NCBI GenBank assembly: GCA_027493055.1 | Contig: JAPUDO010000046.1 | Location: 186,001 to 250,000 of the forward strand | Length of the DNA stretch: 64,000 nt | From: Niabella sp. | Lineage (GTDB): Bacteria > Bacteroidota > Bacteroidia > Chitinophagales > Chitinophagaceae | Direction: 5' to 3' | In this document: piece by piece, positions 8,778 to 16,442 of the stretch | Layout: every line of letters starts with the position of its first letter | How positions within the stretch are numbered: the first letter of the stretch is position 1 | The notes under the pieces: model-generated | The model's input: only the letters and a program-made list of their open reading frames with translations | The model's database searches: none | Told to the model about the DNA's origin: nothing | Translations under genes and position numbers: made by a program

Positions 8778-9224
8778 TTAAAAAGGAAGATCGTCCACAG
8801 GCGGTTCTTCAAAATTACTGGCAGAAGCACTTCCCGAAGCTGGCATAGAGGAAGAAGTGCCCGAAGCTGGCGCCGAATAATTACCTCCACCCTGGGAGGT
8901 ACCATCGGCCTTATTGCCTAAAAGCTGCACTTCACGCACACGCATGGACAATGCAGCACCTGCCGATCCATCATTTTTAGTAAAGGTCCTTACTTCGGGC
9001 TGACCTTCAACAAAAACCTGTGTACCTTTTACCAGGTAAGGAGCAATAGCGGTCCTGTCCGTCCAGTAAGCACAGTCCACCCACACCGTCTTTTCCTGCT
9101 GAACGCCCTGGCTATCTTTATATCTTTCAGAATGGGCCACCGTAAAATTAATGACATTCCTTCCGTTCACAGTATTTACCAAACAATCTCTGCCCAGGCG
9201 ACCAATAACCTGCATTTTAATCAT
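8778..9224 (-). CDS. ssb: Single-stranded DNA-binding protein
   Basis: A 148-residue SSB. The OB-fold covers about residues 1-105 (MQVIGRLGRDC, VINFTVAHSERYKDSQG, WVDCAYWTDRTAIAPYLVKGTQVFVEGQPEVRTF), followed by a Gly/Ser/Ala-rich linker and the acidic tip EEPPVDDLPF that docks replication and repair proteins. Either the ATG at 9224 or the one at 9215 could be used. It coats ssDNA during replication and repair. Gene order with sulfatases is unrelated to its function; it is monocistronic, with its own terminator. Confidence 0.95.
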   Translation of the reverse strand: MIKMQVIGRLGRDCLVNTVNGRNVINFTVAHSERYKDSQGVQQEKTVWVDCAYWTDRTAIAPYLVKGTQVFVEGQPEVRTFTKNDGSAGAALSMRVREVQLLGNKADGTSQGGGNYSAPASGTSSSMPASGSASASNFEEPPVDDLPF

Positions 9225-9377
9225 AGCTTCGTTTTATTTTAATATTAAAAAAAATTGGACAGGCAATTTAATGACAAAAAACAAATATTACACAGCAATT
9301 AACAAATTCCTTTAAAAATAAACGTTTACCGTTTAAAAGACAGCTAAAAGCGTTGAGCGAAAGCATCATACATATTA

Positions 9378-9872
9378 TCAAAAGCTTTGCTCATCCGCAG
9401 AGGGCCCATAGCTGCCCGGTACTTTAATGTCATTCAGCCTGTAATAAACGCCTAGTTGCGCGCGATGGTGGGTAACCTGGTTCAGAGAATGCCTGATGGC
9501 TCCATACTTGGTCCACTCTGCCAGTTTCTGACCTTTATAGGCAATGGCCCAGTTAGGCTCCAGGGCTGCTTCCGTTACTTCGTTCAAGGCTTCTACAGAT
9601 GCAGCATAATTCTTTTCCAGGTCTTCCAGCAGCTGCTGCCTGGTTTCAAATGGTGCAGGCCGCTCGCCATCAGCAAAATCAAGTACTTCTGTTTTTAAAA
9701 TAAAGGGAGTCCAGCCAAATACTTCTGTAATATGCTGAGCAAGCTGCATCAGCTTCATACTTTTAGGATGTGGCGCATAATCATTTTTCCCTTCAGGAAA
9801 TTCATTCAGGAATTTTTTAGTAATAGCATATTCCTCTTTTAACTCGTCTTTAAGTTGTTGTAGCGTATCCAT
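9378..9872 (-). CDS. DinB-like (metal-dependent four-helix) protein
   Basis: A 164-residue protein of the DinB/YfiT-like superfamily, cytosolic with no signal. The fold is suggested by an N-terminal helix followed by SMKLMQLAQHITEVFGW (His near 47) and a later NQVTHHRAQLGVYYRLN (His near 135-136), the spaced histidines that usually bind a divalent metal. Members act in thiol transfer or detoxification, or have no known role; the name DinB refers to a damage-inducible Bacillus gene and says nothing firm here. It is monocistronic, on the same strand as ssb but separated by 153 bp. Confidence 0.8.
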   Translation of the reverse strand: MDTLQQLKDELKEEYAITKKFLNEFPEGKNDYAPHPKSMKLMQLAQHITEVFGWTPFILKTEVLDFADGERPAPFETRQQLLEDLEKNYAASVEALNEVTEAALEPNWAIAYKGQKLAEWTKYGAIRHSLNQVTHHRAQLGVYYRLNDIKVPGSYGPSADEQSF

Positions 9873-9990
9873 AATTTTTATTTTTAGTTTTGAATAAAAT
9901 TAATAAGAATAAAATCATACCCAATATAAAATTTTAAGAGTGAAGAGGTATTTCAACCCCATATATGGTTACCGCACTGCAATAATCTGT

Positions 9991-9998
9991 TAACTTTG
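9991..9998 (+). promoter_or_regulatory. Candidate -7 box (TAACTTTG) of the lipoprotein-deoC unit
   Basis: TAACTTTG matches TAnnTTTG exactly and ends 21 bp before the ATG at 10020. No convincing -33 TTTG is visible. Confidence 0.45.
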
Positions 9999-10019
9999 TA
10001 AATTATTATCATCCTAAAA

Positions 10020-11576
10020 ATGAACAGAATATTTCTTTTTTCCGCATTTGTAATACTCTTAGGCTGTGTAAAAAAGGAAGCCCCGATATCAATCAGCTCC
10101 TCTTCAATTTCGCTTATGCCTGTACGGCAATCAACTGATTCTGTCTTTTTACAATGGAACGCACAAACTGCGCCATCTTTCAGGCACTATATTGTATTAA
10201 GATCATGGAATGGCGCTGCGTGGTCTTATATAGCTACAAATTCCGGTAGCAGTAACACCACGTTTACAGATATCCAGATAATGCCTGACTGGGATCTGAG
10301 ATATAAAGTAGTGGCGGAGTTCTCAAACGGAGATACCGTTGAAAGCAATATACAACCCATCAAAACCGACCCGCTAAAAATAGACCTGGATCCCTTACAA
10401 ATAACTAACGACAGCATTATTCTTAACTGGCATACCAACTATACAAAGTACGCTCCAGGCCAGTATTTCGTTTTCCGGAAAGTAGAAAATATGGAGAAAA
10501 CAGAGCGGGCCCGAATTTATGACATCGGAAAAACAACTTATACGGATAAAGATATTCCATACACCACCAATATAACCTATGAAGTGGTTTTTAAGCCTCA
10601 ATACAATTCCAGCGAGGTAAAAAGTGTTGAAAGAACCTATCAAAGAAAAGAAATAAAAATGGCGGATATTAAGGCATTTGATGTCCTGTATGACGCAGAA
10701 AAAAAACTGATTTACTTTTTTAATAGTACCGGGGAAATCAAAATTTTTGATATTGCAGCTGATAAAATCACCCACTCAGTTAATGCAGGTGTGGTGATGG
10801 TTACTACAGGGCCGGCAATTGGTTACAGTGATCTGGCCACTTTTAATAATGAAAAAGAATTATATGTGCCTACAGCTGACGGGCGTATCATTATTTATGA
10901 CGCGTTGACTTTAGCAATGAAAAGTCAAATACAGGTAGGTAATGGAATAAGTACCCATTCTGTTTTTTTTAATAACGGATTAATTTTTGCCGATACAGAT
11001 GCCTGGATGAACAATCCACTCAGGGTATTTTCCAGAACAGGAAGAAACCTGGTAGAACAAGGTGGCTTCTGGAATAGCCGAATGATAAAAAAAATACCGG
11101 GATCGAACACTGAAATGGTTGAAGTTGCCATGTATCCCTCCGGTTTAGCCTTAAGCTATTATAGCTTCAACAGTTCCGGGAAAATTCTTACGCAGTTAAA
11201 AGATGTGGAAATGAACTCTTATGATGCCCACGGCAAAATATTTGAGATGCTTGGTTCAAACGGCAGGTTTATCACATCAGAAGCCGGGAACATATTCAGC
11301 AAAGATCTATTACAGGTAGGACAGCTGCAAAATATTAATAAAAAATTCGGATCGTATGCGGTTGACAACACCTCAAATGAAATATATGCCGGAACGAACG
11401 AAAAAACGATTGAAGTGTATTCATTAAGCACTTATCAGCACCTTCGAACGATCCATACAAAATATTATCCTTTTAAGGTTTTTAAAACGGGGAACCAAAT
11501 TATTTCAACAGGGACTCTTTACAAACGGGACAGCAATTTTGATATTCCTGAAAAGCTATTTATTGAACTCTTATAA
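10020..11576 (+). CDS. Lipoprotein with two fibronectin III-like modules and a beta-propeller-like region
   Basis: A 518-residue protein of unknown role. The signal MNRIFLFSAFVILLGC puts the lipidated Cys at residue 16. Residues about 30-120 and 120-215 look like two fibronectin type III-type modules (SVFLQWNAQTAPSFRHYIVLR and SIILNWHTNYTKYAPGQYFVFRK). The rest (about 220-518) has repeated beta-rich units of the type LIYFFNSTGEIKIFDI, ELYVPTADGRIIIYD and NEIYAGTNEKTIEVYS, which read as blades of a propeller. It is probably a periplasmic or surface binding protein. deoC begins 8 bp after its stop, so the two are co-transcribed, though no functional link is apparent. Confidence 0.75.
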   Translation: MNRIFLFSAFVILLGCVKKEAPISISSSSISLMPVRQSTDSVFLQWNAQTAPSFRHYIVLRSWNGAAWSYIATNSGSSNTTFTDIQIMPDWDLRYKVVAEFSNGDTVESNIQPIKTDPLKIDLDPLQITNDSIILNWHTNYTKYAPGQYFVFRKVENMEKTERARIYDIGKTTYTDKDIPYTTNITYEVVFKPQYNSSEVKSVERTYQRKEIKMADIKAFDVLYDAEKKLIYFFNSTGEIKIFDIAADKITHSVNAGVVMVTTGPAIGYSDLATFNNEKELYVPTADGRIIIYDALTLAMKSQIQVGNGISTHSVFFNNGLIFADTDAWMNNPLRVFSRTGRNLVEQGGFWNSRMIKKIPGSNTEMVEVAMYPSGLALSYYSFNSSGKILTQLKDVEMNSYDAHGKIFEMLGSNGRFITSEAGNIFSKDLLQVGQLQNINKKFGSYAVDNTSNEIYAGTNEKTIEVYSLSTYQHLRTIHTKYYPFKVFKTGNQIISTGTLYKRDSNFDIPEKLFIELL

Positions 11577-11584
11577 ACAATTTT

Positions 11585-12253
11585 ATGAAACTGAATCAAT
11601 ACATTGATCATACTATATTAAAACCCACAACCCTGGTAAGCGATATTGAAAAAGTTTGTGCAGAAGCCCGGCAATATGGCTTTGCCTCCGCATGTGTGCC
11701 ACCTCCATTTGTGAAAAAAACAAAAGAATTATTACAGGGCAGCCCCGTGAAAACATGCACCGTTATTGGCTTCCCGTTTGGTTATTCAGCTATTGAAGCT
11801 AAACTGGCCGAAGTGCTGCTGGCTATTGTTGACGGAGCGGATGAGCTGGATATTGTTATTAACCTGGTGGCCCTGAAAAACAACGACTGGCAATACCTGG
11901 CCAATGAGGCTAATCATTTAATACCTGTGATAAAAGAAAAAGGAAAGACCGTTAAGATCATCATTGAAAGTGGAGTGCTTACTGATGATGAGATTATCAA
12001 ATGCTGCGAGCTGTATGGCGCTGCCGGTATAGACTACCTGAAAACTTCCACCGGGTATGCAGAAAAAGGAGCCAGCGTGCATGCTGTTGAATTGTTTAAG
12101 AAACATCTGCCGCAAGGTACCGGCATTAAGGCCAGCGGCGGCATACGCGACTATGCATTTGCCAAACAACTGGTAGAAGCGGGGGCTACCCGCCTGGGAT
12201 GCAGCGCCAGCGTGGCTATAGTGGAAGGCGGCAAAGGTGAAGGCAGTTATTAA
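11585..12253 (+). CDS. deoC: Deoxyribose-phosphate aldolase
   Basis: A 222-residue class I aldolase that splits 2-deoxyribose 5-phosphate into glyceraldehyde 3-phosphate and acetaldehyde in deoxynucleoside breakdown. The opening LNQYIDHTILKP, the central ADELD (Asp89), the Schiff-base lysine in DYLKTSTGY (Lys153) and the later GIKASGGIRD (Lys182) are all in the expected order. Length is normal for the family. It follows a lipoprotein gene by 8 bp and is the last gene before a convergent glucanotransferase; other deo genes are absent. Confidence 0.95.
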   Translation: MKLNQYIDHTILKPTTLVSDIEKVCAEARQYGFASACVPPPFVKKTKELLQGSPVKTCTVIGFPFGYSAIEAKLAEVLLAIVDGADELDIVINLVALKNNDWQYLANEANHLIPVIKEKGKTVKIIIESGVLTDDEIIKCCELYGAAGIDYLKTSTGYAEKGASVHAVELFKKHLPQGTGIKASGGIRDYAFAKQLVEAGATRLGCSASVAIVEGGKGEGSY

Positions 12254-12310
12254 ACTGTAAGATATCCATCCTGGAATTGAATGCTAAAAGAAATAATCAA
12301 CATTCAATAC

Positions 12311-12355
12311 TCAACGCTCAATATTCATTTGTGGAACCTGAGTATTGAGCGTTGA
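12311..12355. repeat. Imperfect inverted repeat of the word family ATTGAG/TCAACG
   Basis: Between convergent deoC and the glucanotransferase. The left arm 12311-12327 (TCAACGCTCAATATTCA) pairs with 12339-12355 with one mismatch, loop 11 nt. The neighbouring bases (12300-12310 and 12356-12376) repeat the same short words (CATTCAATACTCAA, TGTATTGAGTATT). It lacks a U tract on either strand, so it is not an obvious intrinsic terminator. Confidence 0.6.
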
Positions 12356-12383
12356 ACATTGTGTATTGAGTATTTGATTTTTT

Positions 12384-12418
12384 AGTCTATGGTCTATATT
12401 ACTATGGTCCATGGACAC
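12384..12418. repeat. Short-word palindromic repeat (CTATGGTC/GTCCATGGAC type)
   Basis: The stretch AGTCTATGGTCTAT...CTATGGTCCATGGACA is built from variants of the words CTATGGTC and GTCCATGGAC. A relative in inverted orientation lies at 39117-39151. Both are intergenic. Function unknown. Confidence 0.6.
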
Positions 12419-12502
12419 TTCAACCCGCCATAACCTATACCAAAACATACAATTACCATAACACTACTTTATTATTCGAGAAAATACCATCTTCCGACAC
12501 AG

Positions 12503-15187
12503 CTACCTCCCGCTATTCACTACATAGCCTTTCAGCTCTTCGTTAAACGCTTTCTCTTTCAGCAACTGTTCCAGGGTAAGGTGCATGCGGTATCGCCAGT
12601 AGTGCTGTGGATTGGCAGGAACATTGATACGCTCGTCCTCCGGGTTTTCCCTACGTAAGGCTGCACTCATACCTAAAATATCCTGTAACTGGAAAATGCT
12701 CCACATAGCAGGCGAATATAAATGCTGCAGCACAATAGCCCTGTTGATCCATGGCTCACAGAAATAGGGTGCTTCCCCGCTCTGGCCTAATTCTGTGTTA
12801 TAAAATTGCTGCGTAATATTACGGTCTTCCTGCCACCAGCCACGTATGGTGCTCATATCATGTGTAGAGGGCGTTACCACCGACAGGTAAGGCGCCCGGG
12901 CCGGGTTAAAAAATGCAGCGCCCTGCTGCTTGGGCATTCTCTGAATTTCGAGGCTTAAAATACCCAGCTGCTTCATTACGCCGGGCACACTATCGGGTAC
13001 CATGCCCAGGTCTTCCCCGCATACCAGCATATCCGTTACGGCTTTCAGTCCCGGCAATTTTTTGAGCGATTCATTTTTCCAGAATTCATTCTGCCTGCGA
13101 TAGAAATAATCGATATACAAATTCCACAGCTTCTCCCTTATCTGTGGCTGTAAATGGTGGAAAGAGCTGGTTTGATCCAGCGATATCCTGAAGTGAAAAG
13201 CGGTTTGGGAAGATCCTTCCTCTTCAAACAAAATCACATTGCTGATCAGATCATATAACCCGTTACGCAACTTCATACTTTCAGCATCCTGTTGCTCTTT
13301 AAAATAAGCTGCTACTTTCTTCTGCGTGTTAAACTGGGAAAGCAATATATACTGATGTGGGCCGCGTTTCTGCAAAAACTGGTTCTTCACCTCCTCCGCT
13401 CTTTCGCGGAACAGTTCCCACAAAATTTCATCGGTAATGTAGGGCATACAAAACCGCTCATAATCAAACCATATTCCCTGCTCGCCCAATTCGCTGATAT
13501 GTACCGGGATACAGGGGTCAAACCTTCCCATAATACCCTGCACTGCATGAAGCGGGATGCTCCATATTCTGAAGAATCCCAATATATGATCAATGCGGAA
13601 GGCGTCAAAATAGCAATTCATCTGTTTAAAGCGTTCACGCCACCATGCAAAGCCATCTTCCTGCATTTGCTGCCAGTTATAGGTAGGAAAGCCCCAGTTC
13701 TGTCCTTTAACGGCAAAATCATCCGGCGGTGCCCCGGCCTGCCATTGCATATGATACAGCTCCGGCGCCACCCAGGCATCGCACCCGTAACGATACACGC
13801 CAATAGGAATATCACCCTTCATAACAATCCCCTTTTTATGAGCATAGCCCACCGCATCGCTTAATTGCAGGTGCAACTGATACTGAACATAACAATAGAA
13901 CTGCACGTGCTTAAAAGCAATATTCCCTTCTTCAAAAAACGCATTTACCTTATACGCTTCATAAACAGCATTAGCACCCCAGTCTGCAGGATTGGGAGAA
14001 CCAAACCTGTCACGCAGGTAGCAGAACGCAGCATAGGGTTTCAACCAACGCCTGTTTTCTTTAAAAAAATCTTTATACCCCTGAGTTTCCAGGCAATCAT
14101 TTCCGTTCTCATCAAACAGCTCCTGTAAAGCAGCCATTTTAAATTTCATCACCGCCTCATAGTCTATATGAGCCAGTTCATTCAGCTGTTTACGCTTGCT
14201 TTTTAAAGCGATTTCCCAGTTCTTACTCTTTTTACCGTCAATAGCTTCCAGGTTTACATATACCGGATGCAATGCAAAAGCTGATATAGCGGCGTAAGGA
14301 TAAGAATCTGCCCAGGTATGTGTAGCCGTGGTATCGTTAACAGGCAATATCTGTATTAATTTCAAACCTGTTTTAACCGCCCAGTCTGCCAGCAATTTAA
14401 GGTCATTGAACTCTCCTATTCCCAATCCATTCTTAGTTCTTAAGCTAAATACAGGAATAGCGATGCCGCAGCCACGCCATGTATCATCCGGCAGGTTTAC
14501 AAATCCATCCTGTAAAACAACCCTACCGTTTGCCAGTACCGGTTCAAAACACACCCGGTTCCCCCCGTTCTCAAATCTTACAAATTCATTTTTTGTTTTA
14601 CTATAGATGCCATATTTATAAGCAATGGGGAACCTGGCACCTGAAAGATCAAGTTCCGTAAACCATTGCTCCCCATCATAATTTAAAAGAACAGGCGCAT
14701 TAATATCCCAGCTGCTCAAATTTTCTTCCTCCCCCAAAATACAAATCACCTCATCTCTGCCAATCAGGGGTGCCTTTACTTTAAAAAGATGGGTAACTCC
14801 CTTTGTAGGCTTCGCTTTAACAACTTTATGTTTGGGCAACAATACATTGTGGAAAGGTGAAGTATAAAAAACATTTGTAATAGCTCCTGCATAATTCCAT
14901 GTATCATAGATCTTCAGGATATCCGCATCATCTTCTATAATTAATTGGCGGGGTTGCTGAAACTCATCAATTACTACTCCCTCGGCCGTTTTAAGCGTAT
15001 ATTTATATTTCAGTATTCTTTGAGAAATGGCAGGATTGCCAATATCTATTTCAAATTTCCAGTATTCATCATTAAAATACTGCATTTCCATGTATTGTGC
15101 TCCCAACCCGGGCTCCGAAAAATCAGCAGTTATAGCCAGGGTTTCTCCAAACTTAGTGTGATATCTTAAATAAAAAACAAATTTCAT
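12503..15187 (-). CDS. malQ: 4-alpha-glucanotransferase with N-terminal CBM20 starch-binding modules (DPE2-like)
   Basis: An 894-residue amylomaltase-type enzyme (GH77) that moves alpha-1,4-glucan segments between acceptors in maltodextrin or glycogen metabolism. I set the start at 15187 (MKFVFYLRYHTKFGE), where similarity to CBM20 begins; the frame stays open upstream to 15394 without plausible sequence. Two CBM20-type modules (about 1-125 and 130-245, the latter with VKAPLIGRDEVICILGEEENLSSWD) precede the catalytic barrel, which has DAFRIDHILGFFRIW (nucleophile Asp region), GEDLGMVPDSVP (acid/base Glu region) and STHDMST. The layout matches plant DPE2 and its Bacteroidota relatives. The gene is single, with an operator-like palindrome at 15210-15228 just upstream. 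Confidence 0.92.
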   Translation of the reverse strand: MKFVFYLRYHTKFGETLAITADFSEPGLGAQYMEMQYFNDEYWKFEIDIGNPAISQRILKYKYTLKTAEGVVIDEFQQPRQLIIEDDADILKIYDTWNYAGAITNVFYTSPFHNVLLPKHKVVKAKPTKGVTHLFKVKAPLIGRDEVICILGEEENLSSWDINAPVLLNYDGEQWFTELDLSGARFPIAYKYGIYSKTKNEFVRFENGGNRVCFEPVLANGRVVLQDGFVNLPDDTWRGCGIAIPVFSLRTKNGLGIGEFNDLKLLADWAVKTGLKLIQILPVNDTTATHTWADSYPYAAISAFALHPVYVNLEAIDGKKSKNWEIALKSKRKQLNELAHIDYEAVMKFKMAALQELFDENGNDCLETQGYKDFFKENRRWLKPYAAFCYLRDRFGSPNPADWGANAVYEAYKVNAFFEEGNIAFKHVQFYCYVQYQLHLQLSDAVGYAHKKGIVMKGDIPIGVYRYGCDAWVAPELYHMQWQAGAPPDDFAVKGQNWGFPTYNWQQMQEDGFAWWRERFKQMNCYFDAFRIDHILGFFRIWSIPLHAVQGIMGRFDPCIPVHISELGEQGIWFDYERFCMPYITDEILWELFRERAEEVKNQFLQKRGPHQYILLSQFNTQKKVAAYFKEQQDAESMKLRNGLYDLISNVILFEEEGSSQTAFHFRISLDQTSSFHHLQPQIREKLWNLYIDYFYRRQNEFWKNESLKKLPGLKAVTDMLVCGEDLGMVPDSVPGVMKQLGILSLEIQRMPKQQGAAFFNPARAPYLSVVTPSTHDMSTIRGWWQEDRNITQQFYNTELGQSGEAPYFCEPWINRAIVLQHLYSPAMWSIFQLQDILGMSAALRRENPEDERINVPANPQHYWRYRMHLTLEQLLKEKAFNEELKGYVVNSGR

Positions 15188-15209
15188 CGCTTCAACCGTT
15201 ATTTCATTA

Positions 15210-15228
15210 TTGTGTACAATATACACAA
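15210..15228 (-). promoter_or_regulatory. Operator-like inverted repeat upstream of the glucanotransferase
   Basis: TTGTGTA (15210-15216) and TACACAA (15222-15228) are perfect inverted 7-bp arms around CAATA, 23-41 bp upstream of the ATG at 15187. The size and place suit a dimeric repressor or activator site over the promoter; no regulator gene lies nearby. Confidence 0.35.
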
Positions 15229-15317
15229 AACGAAAATAATCAATATACTTTATTTTAAAAATAAATATTTGGCAGGCCTCACCAGTAATGTGGTGCATAA
15301 AACTTTTTCGCAGTATC

Positions 15318-15440
15318 GTTGGTGAAAAAGAGGCTGACCGGGAATATTTTTGAATGGCTTGAGAATCGCGTAAACGACATCTTGTCTCCATCACCTACCC
15401 GAGAGGCCTAACATTCTCGGTCAGCCTCAAAAACACCAAC
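15318..15440 (+). ncRNA. Long, internally symmetrical hairpin: candidate structured RNA
   Basis: Nested arms: GTTGGTG (15318-15324) pairs with CACCAAC (15434-15440). Inside these, A5 faces A5 (15325-15329 and 15429-15433). Inside those, a 16-nt arm GAGGCTGACCGGGAAT (15330-15345) pairs with 15413-15428, with one G-A mismatch. The remaining 67-nt loop can form smaller stems such as GACA/TGTC. A weak terminator-like hairpin with a T4 run follows on the plus strand (15437-15470). No ORF covers it. A long rod with an open internal bubble resembles 6S RNA in outline only; it does not match tmRNA, 4.5S or RNase P RNA as I know them. Strand is inferred from the T run. Confidence 0.4.
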
Positions 15441-15470
15441 AATGGCCGTGTTGCCGCTGTTGTGTCTTTT
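15437..15470 (+). terminator. Weak terminator-like hairpin after the structured element
   Basis: CAACA (15437-15441) pairs with TGTTG (15458-15462), with TGGC/GCCG partly pairing inside, followed by TGTCTTTT. It overlaps and competes with the closing stem of the 15318-15440 structure. Confidence 0.3.
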
Positions 15471-15566
15471 AACCAACAGCCAAATCAAGAAAAATATTTA
15501 TGCACTCGGGCAATACTACGAAAAGTTCAGCAGGAAATTTTTATATTTAATTTCAGGCTGATCTCT

Positions 15567-15574
15567 TAAATTTG
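15567..15574 (+). promoter_or_regulatory. -7 box TAAATTTG of the small membrane peptide gene
   Basis: TAAATTTG fits TAnnTTTG exactly and ends 16 bp before the ATG at 15591. No clear -33 box. Confidence 0.5.
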
Positions 15575-15590
15575 CAGCAAAACAAGAAAT

Positions 15591-15746
15591 ATGTCATCTG
15601 GTACAAAAAACAAAAGTTTAATGTGGATTTTATTTCTGATATCCGCTTTTGCGTTCATTTTTGCGTGTTTTACTCATTGGCCCTGGCTTACATTGATCTT
15701 ACCTTTTGTTACTACCTTTTTTGTAAAGGCTATGGATATTATTTAA
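15591..15746 (+). CDS. 51-residue two-helix membrane peptide, unrecognised
   Basis: The ATG at 15591 opens a 51-codon frame (MSSGTKNKSLMWILF...) ending with TAA at 15744-15746. After a short polar start, residues about 10-27 and 31-46 form two hydrophobic segments split by FTHWPW, ending KAMDII. A -7 promoter box lies 16 bp upstream and a strong intrinsic terminator (15776-15804) 30 bp downstream, so it looks like a genuine monocistronic small gene. An overlapping 97-codon frame in another phase (15572-15865) runs through the terminator and is Cys/Tyr-rich nonsense. Role unknown. Confidence 0.62.
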   Translation: MSSGTKNKSLMWILFLISAFAFIFACFTHWPWLTLILPFVTTFFVKAMDII

Positions 15747-15775
15747 TAGTATTACCGATATTCTATATTACAGCG

Positions 15776-15804
15776 TCTCCGCATTTAATGCGGAGATTTT
15801 TTTT
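15776..15804 (+). terminator. Strong intrinsic terminator after the 51-residue gene
   Basis: TCTCCGCA (15776-15783) and TGCGGAGA (15789-15796) form a perfect stem, loop TTTAA, followed by T8 (15797-15804). Confidence 0.9.
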
Positions 15805-15910
15805 GATATATTCCCCTGCCTGTTGCGTTTTCAAAATATTATCCGTTTATAGTATTAATGGTTGATAAAACAACCCCACCTTACAATACCAGGAACTAAA
15901 TTATAACCCA

Positions 15911-16432
15911 ATGAGAGCAAAAAAGCTAATTGCGATAGTTGTACTCGCATGCCTGTCAGTTTCCTGCTGGAAAAGAAATAACGAAACCGTATTGGGCTAT
16001 GCTCCTGTATACGGTGACGCTTCAGCATTAAAATCCATAACGCTATTACCCGCACAGGATGTTGAGGAAGGCGGTAAGATTTATGTGGCCGGCAATATGC
16101 TTTTCCAGGTGGAATCAGGAAAAGGCATTCATATCACAGATATATCCAACCCCGCACAGCCGCAACAGAAAGGTTTCATAAAGATCAGCGGGTGCCAGGA
16201 AGTAACGGTGAAAAACGGTATTATTTATACCAACAATATGAACGACCTTGTTATACTGCAACAAAATGGTAATGCTATAGACGTTGTAAAAAGGCTGCCG
16301 GAGTCTTTTATGAACAGCAGCAGCACTACGGTCCCGCCTGAACATGGAAAATTTGAATGTCCCGATCCGTCAAAAGGTGTCATTGTTGGCTGGCAAAAGA
16401 AAACATTAATCAACCCCAACTGCTCTTACTAA
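15911..16432 (+). CDS. Short LVIVD-type repeat lipoprotein
   Basis: A 173-residue lipoprotein, Cys at 19 (LACLSVSC). The repeats KIYVAGNMLFQVESGKGIHITDISNPAQPQQKGFIKISG and QEVTVKNGIIYTNNMNDLVILQ are of the LVIVD kind that build partial propellers. The C-terminal tail with PPEHGKFECPDPSKGVIVGWQKK and a closing Cys is unassigned. The next gene starts 10 bp after its stop and carries the same repeat type, followed at 9 bp by a secreted protein, so the three form one transcription unit. Role unknown. Confidence 0.8.
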   Translation: MRAKKLIAIVVLACLSVSCWKRNNETVLGYAPVYGDASALKSITLLPAQDVEEGGKIYVAGNMLFQVESGKGIHITDISNPAQPQQKGFIKISGCQEVTVKNGIIYTNNMNDLVILQQNGNAIDVVKRLPESFMNSSSTTVPPEHGKFECPDPSKGVIVGWQKKTLINPNCSY

Positions 16433-16442
16433 TAAACAACAC

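Noticed and set aside
8486-8905. 139-codon minus-strand ORF across the sulfatase and ssb ends
   Set aside because: It overlaps both genes and crosses the ssb terminator; no domain.
13292-13864. 190-codon plus-strand ORF inside the glucanotransferase gene
   Set aside because: Antisense shadow of a well-supported gene.
15572-15865. 97-codon plus-strand ORF over the small membrane peptide
   Set aside because: It runs through a strong terminator and has a Cys/Tyr/Phe-rich chance composition; the 51-codon frame starting at 15591 fits the promoter, terminator and helix pattern better.
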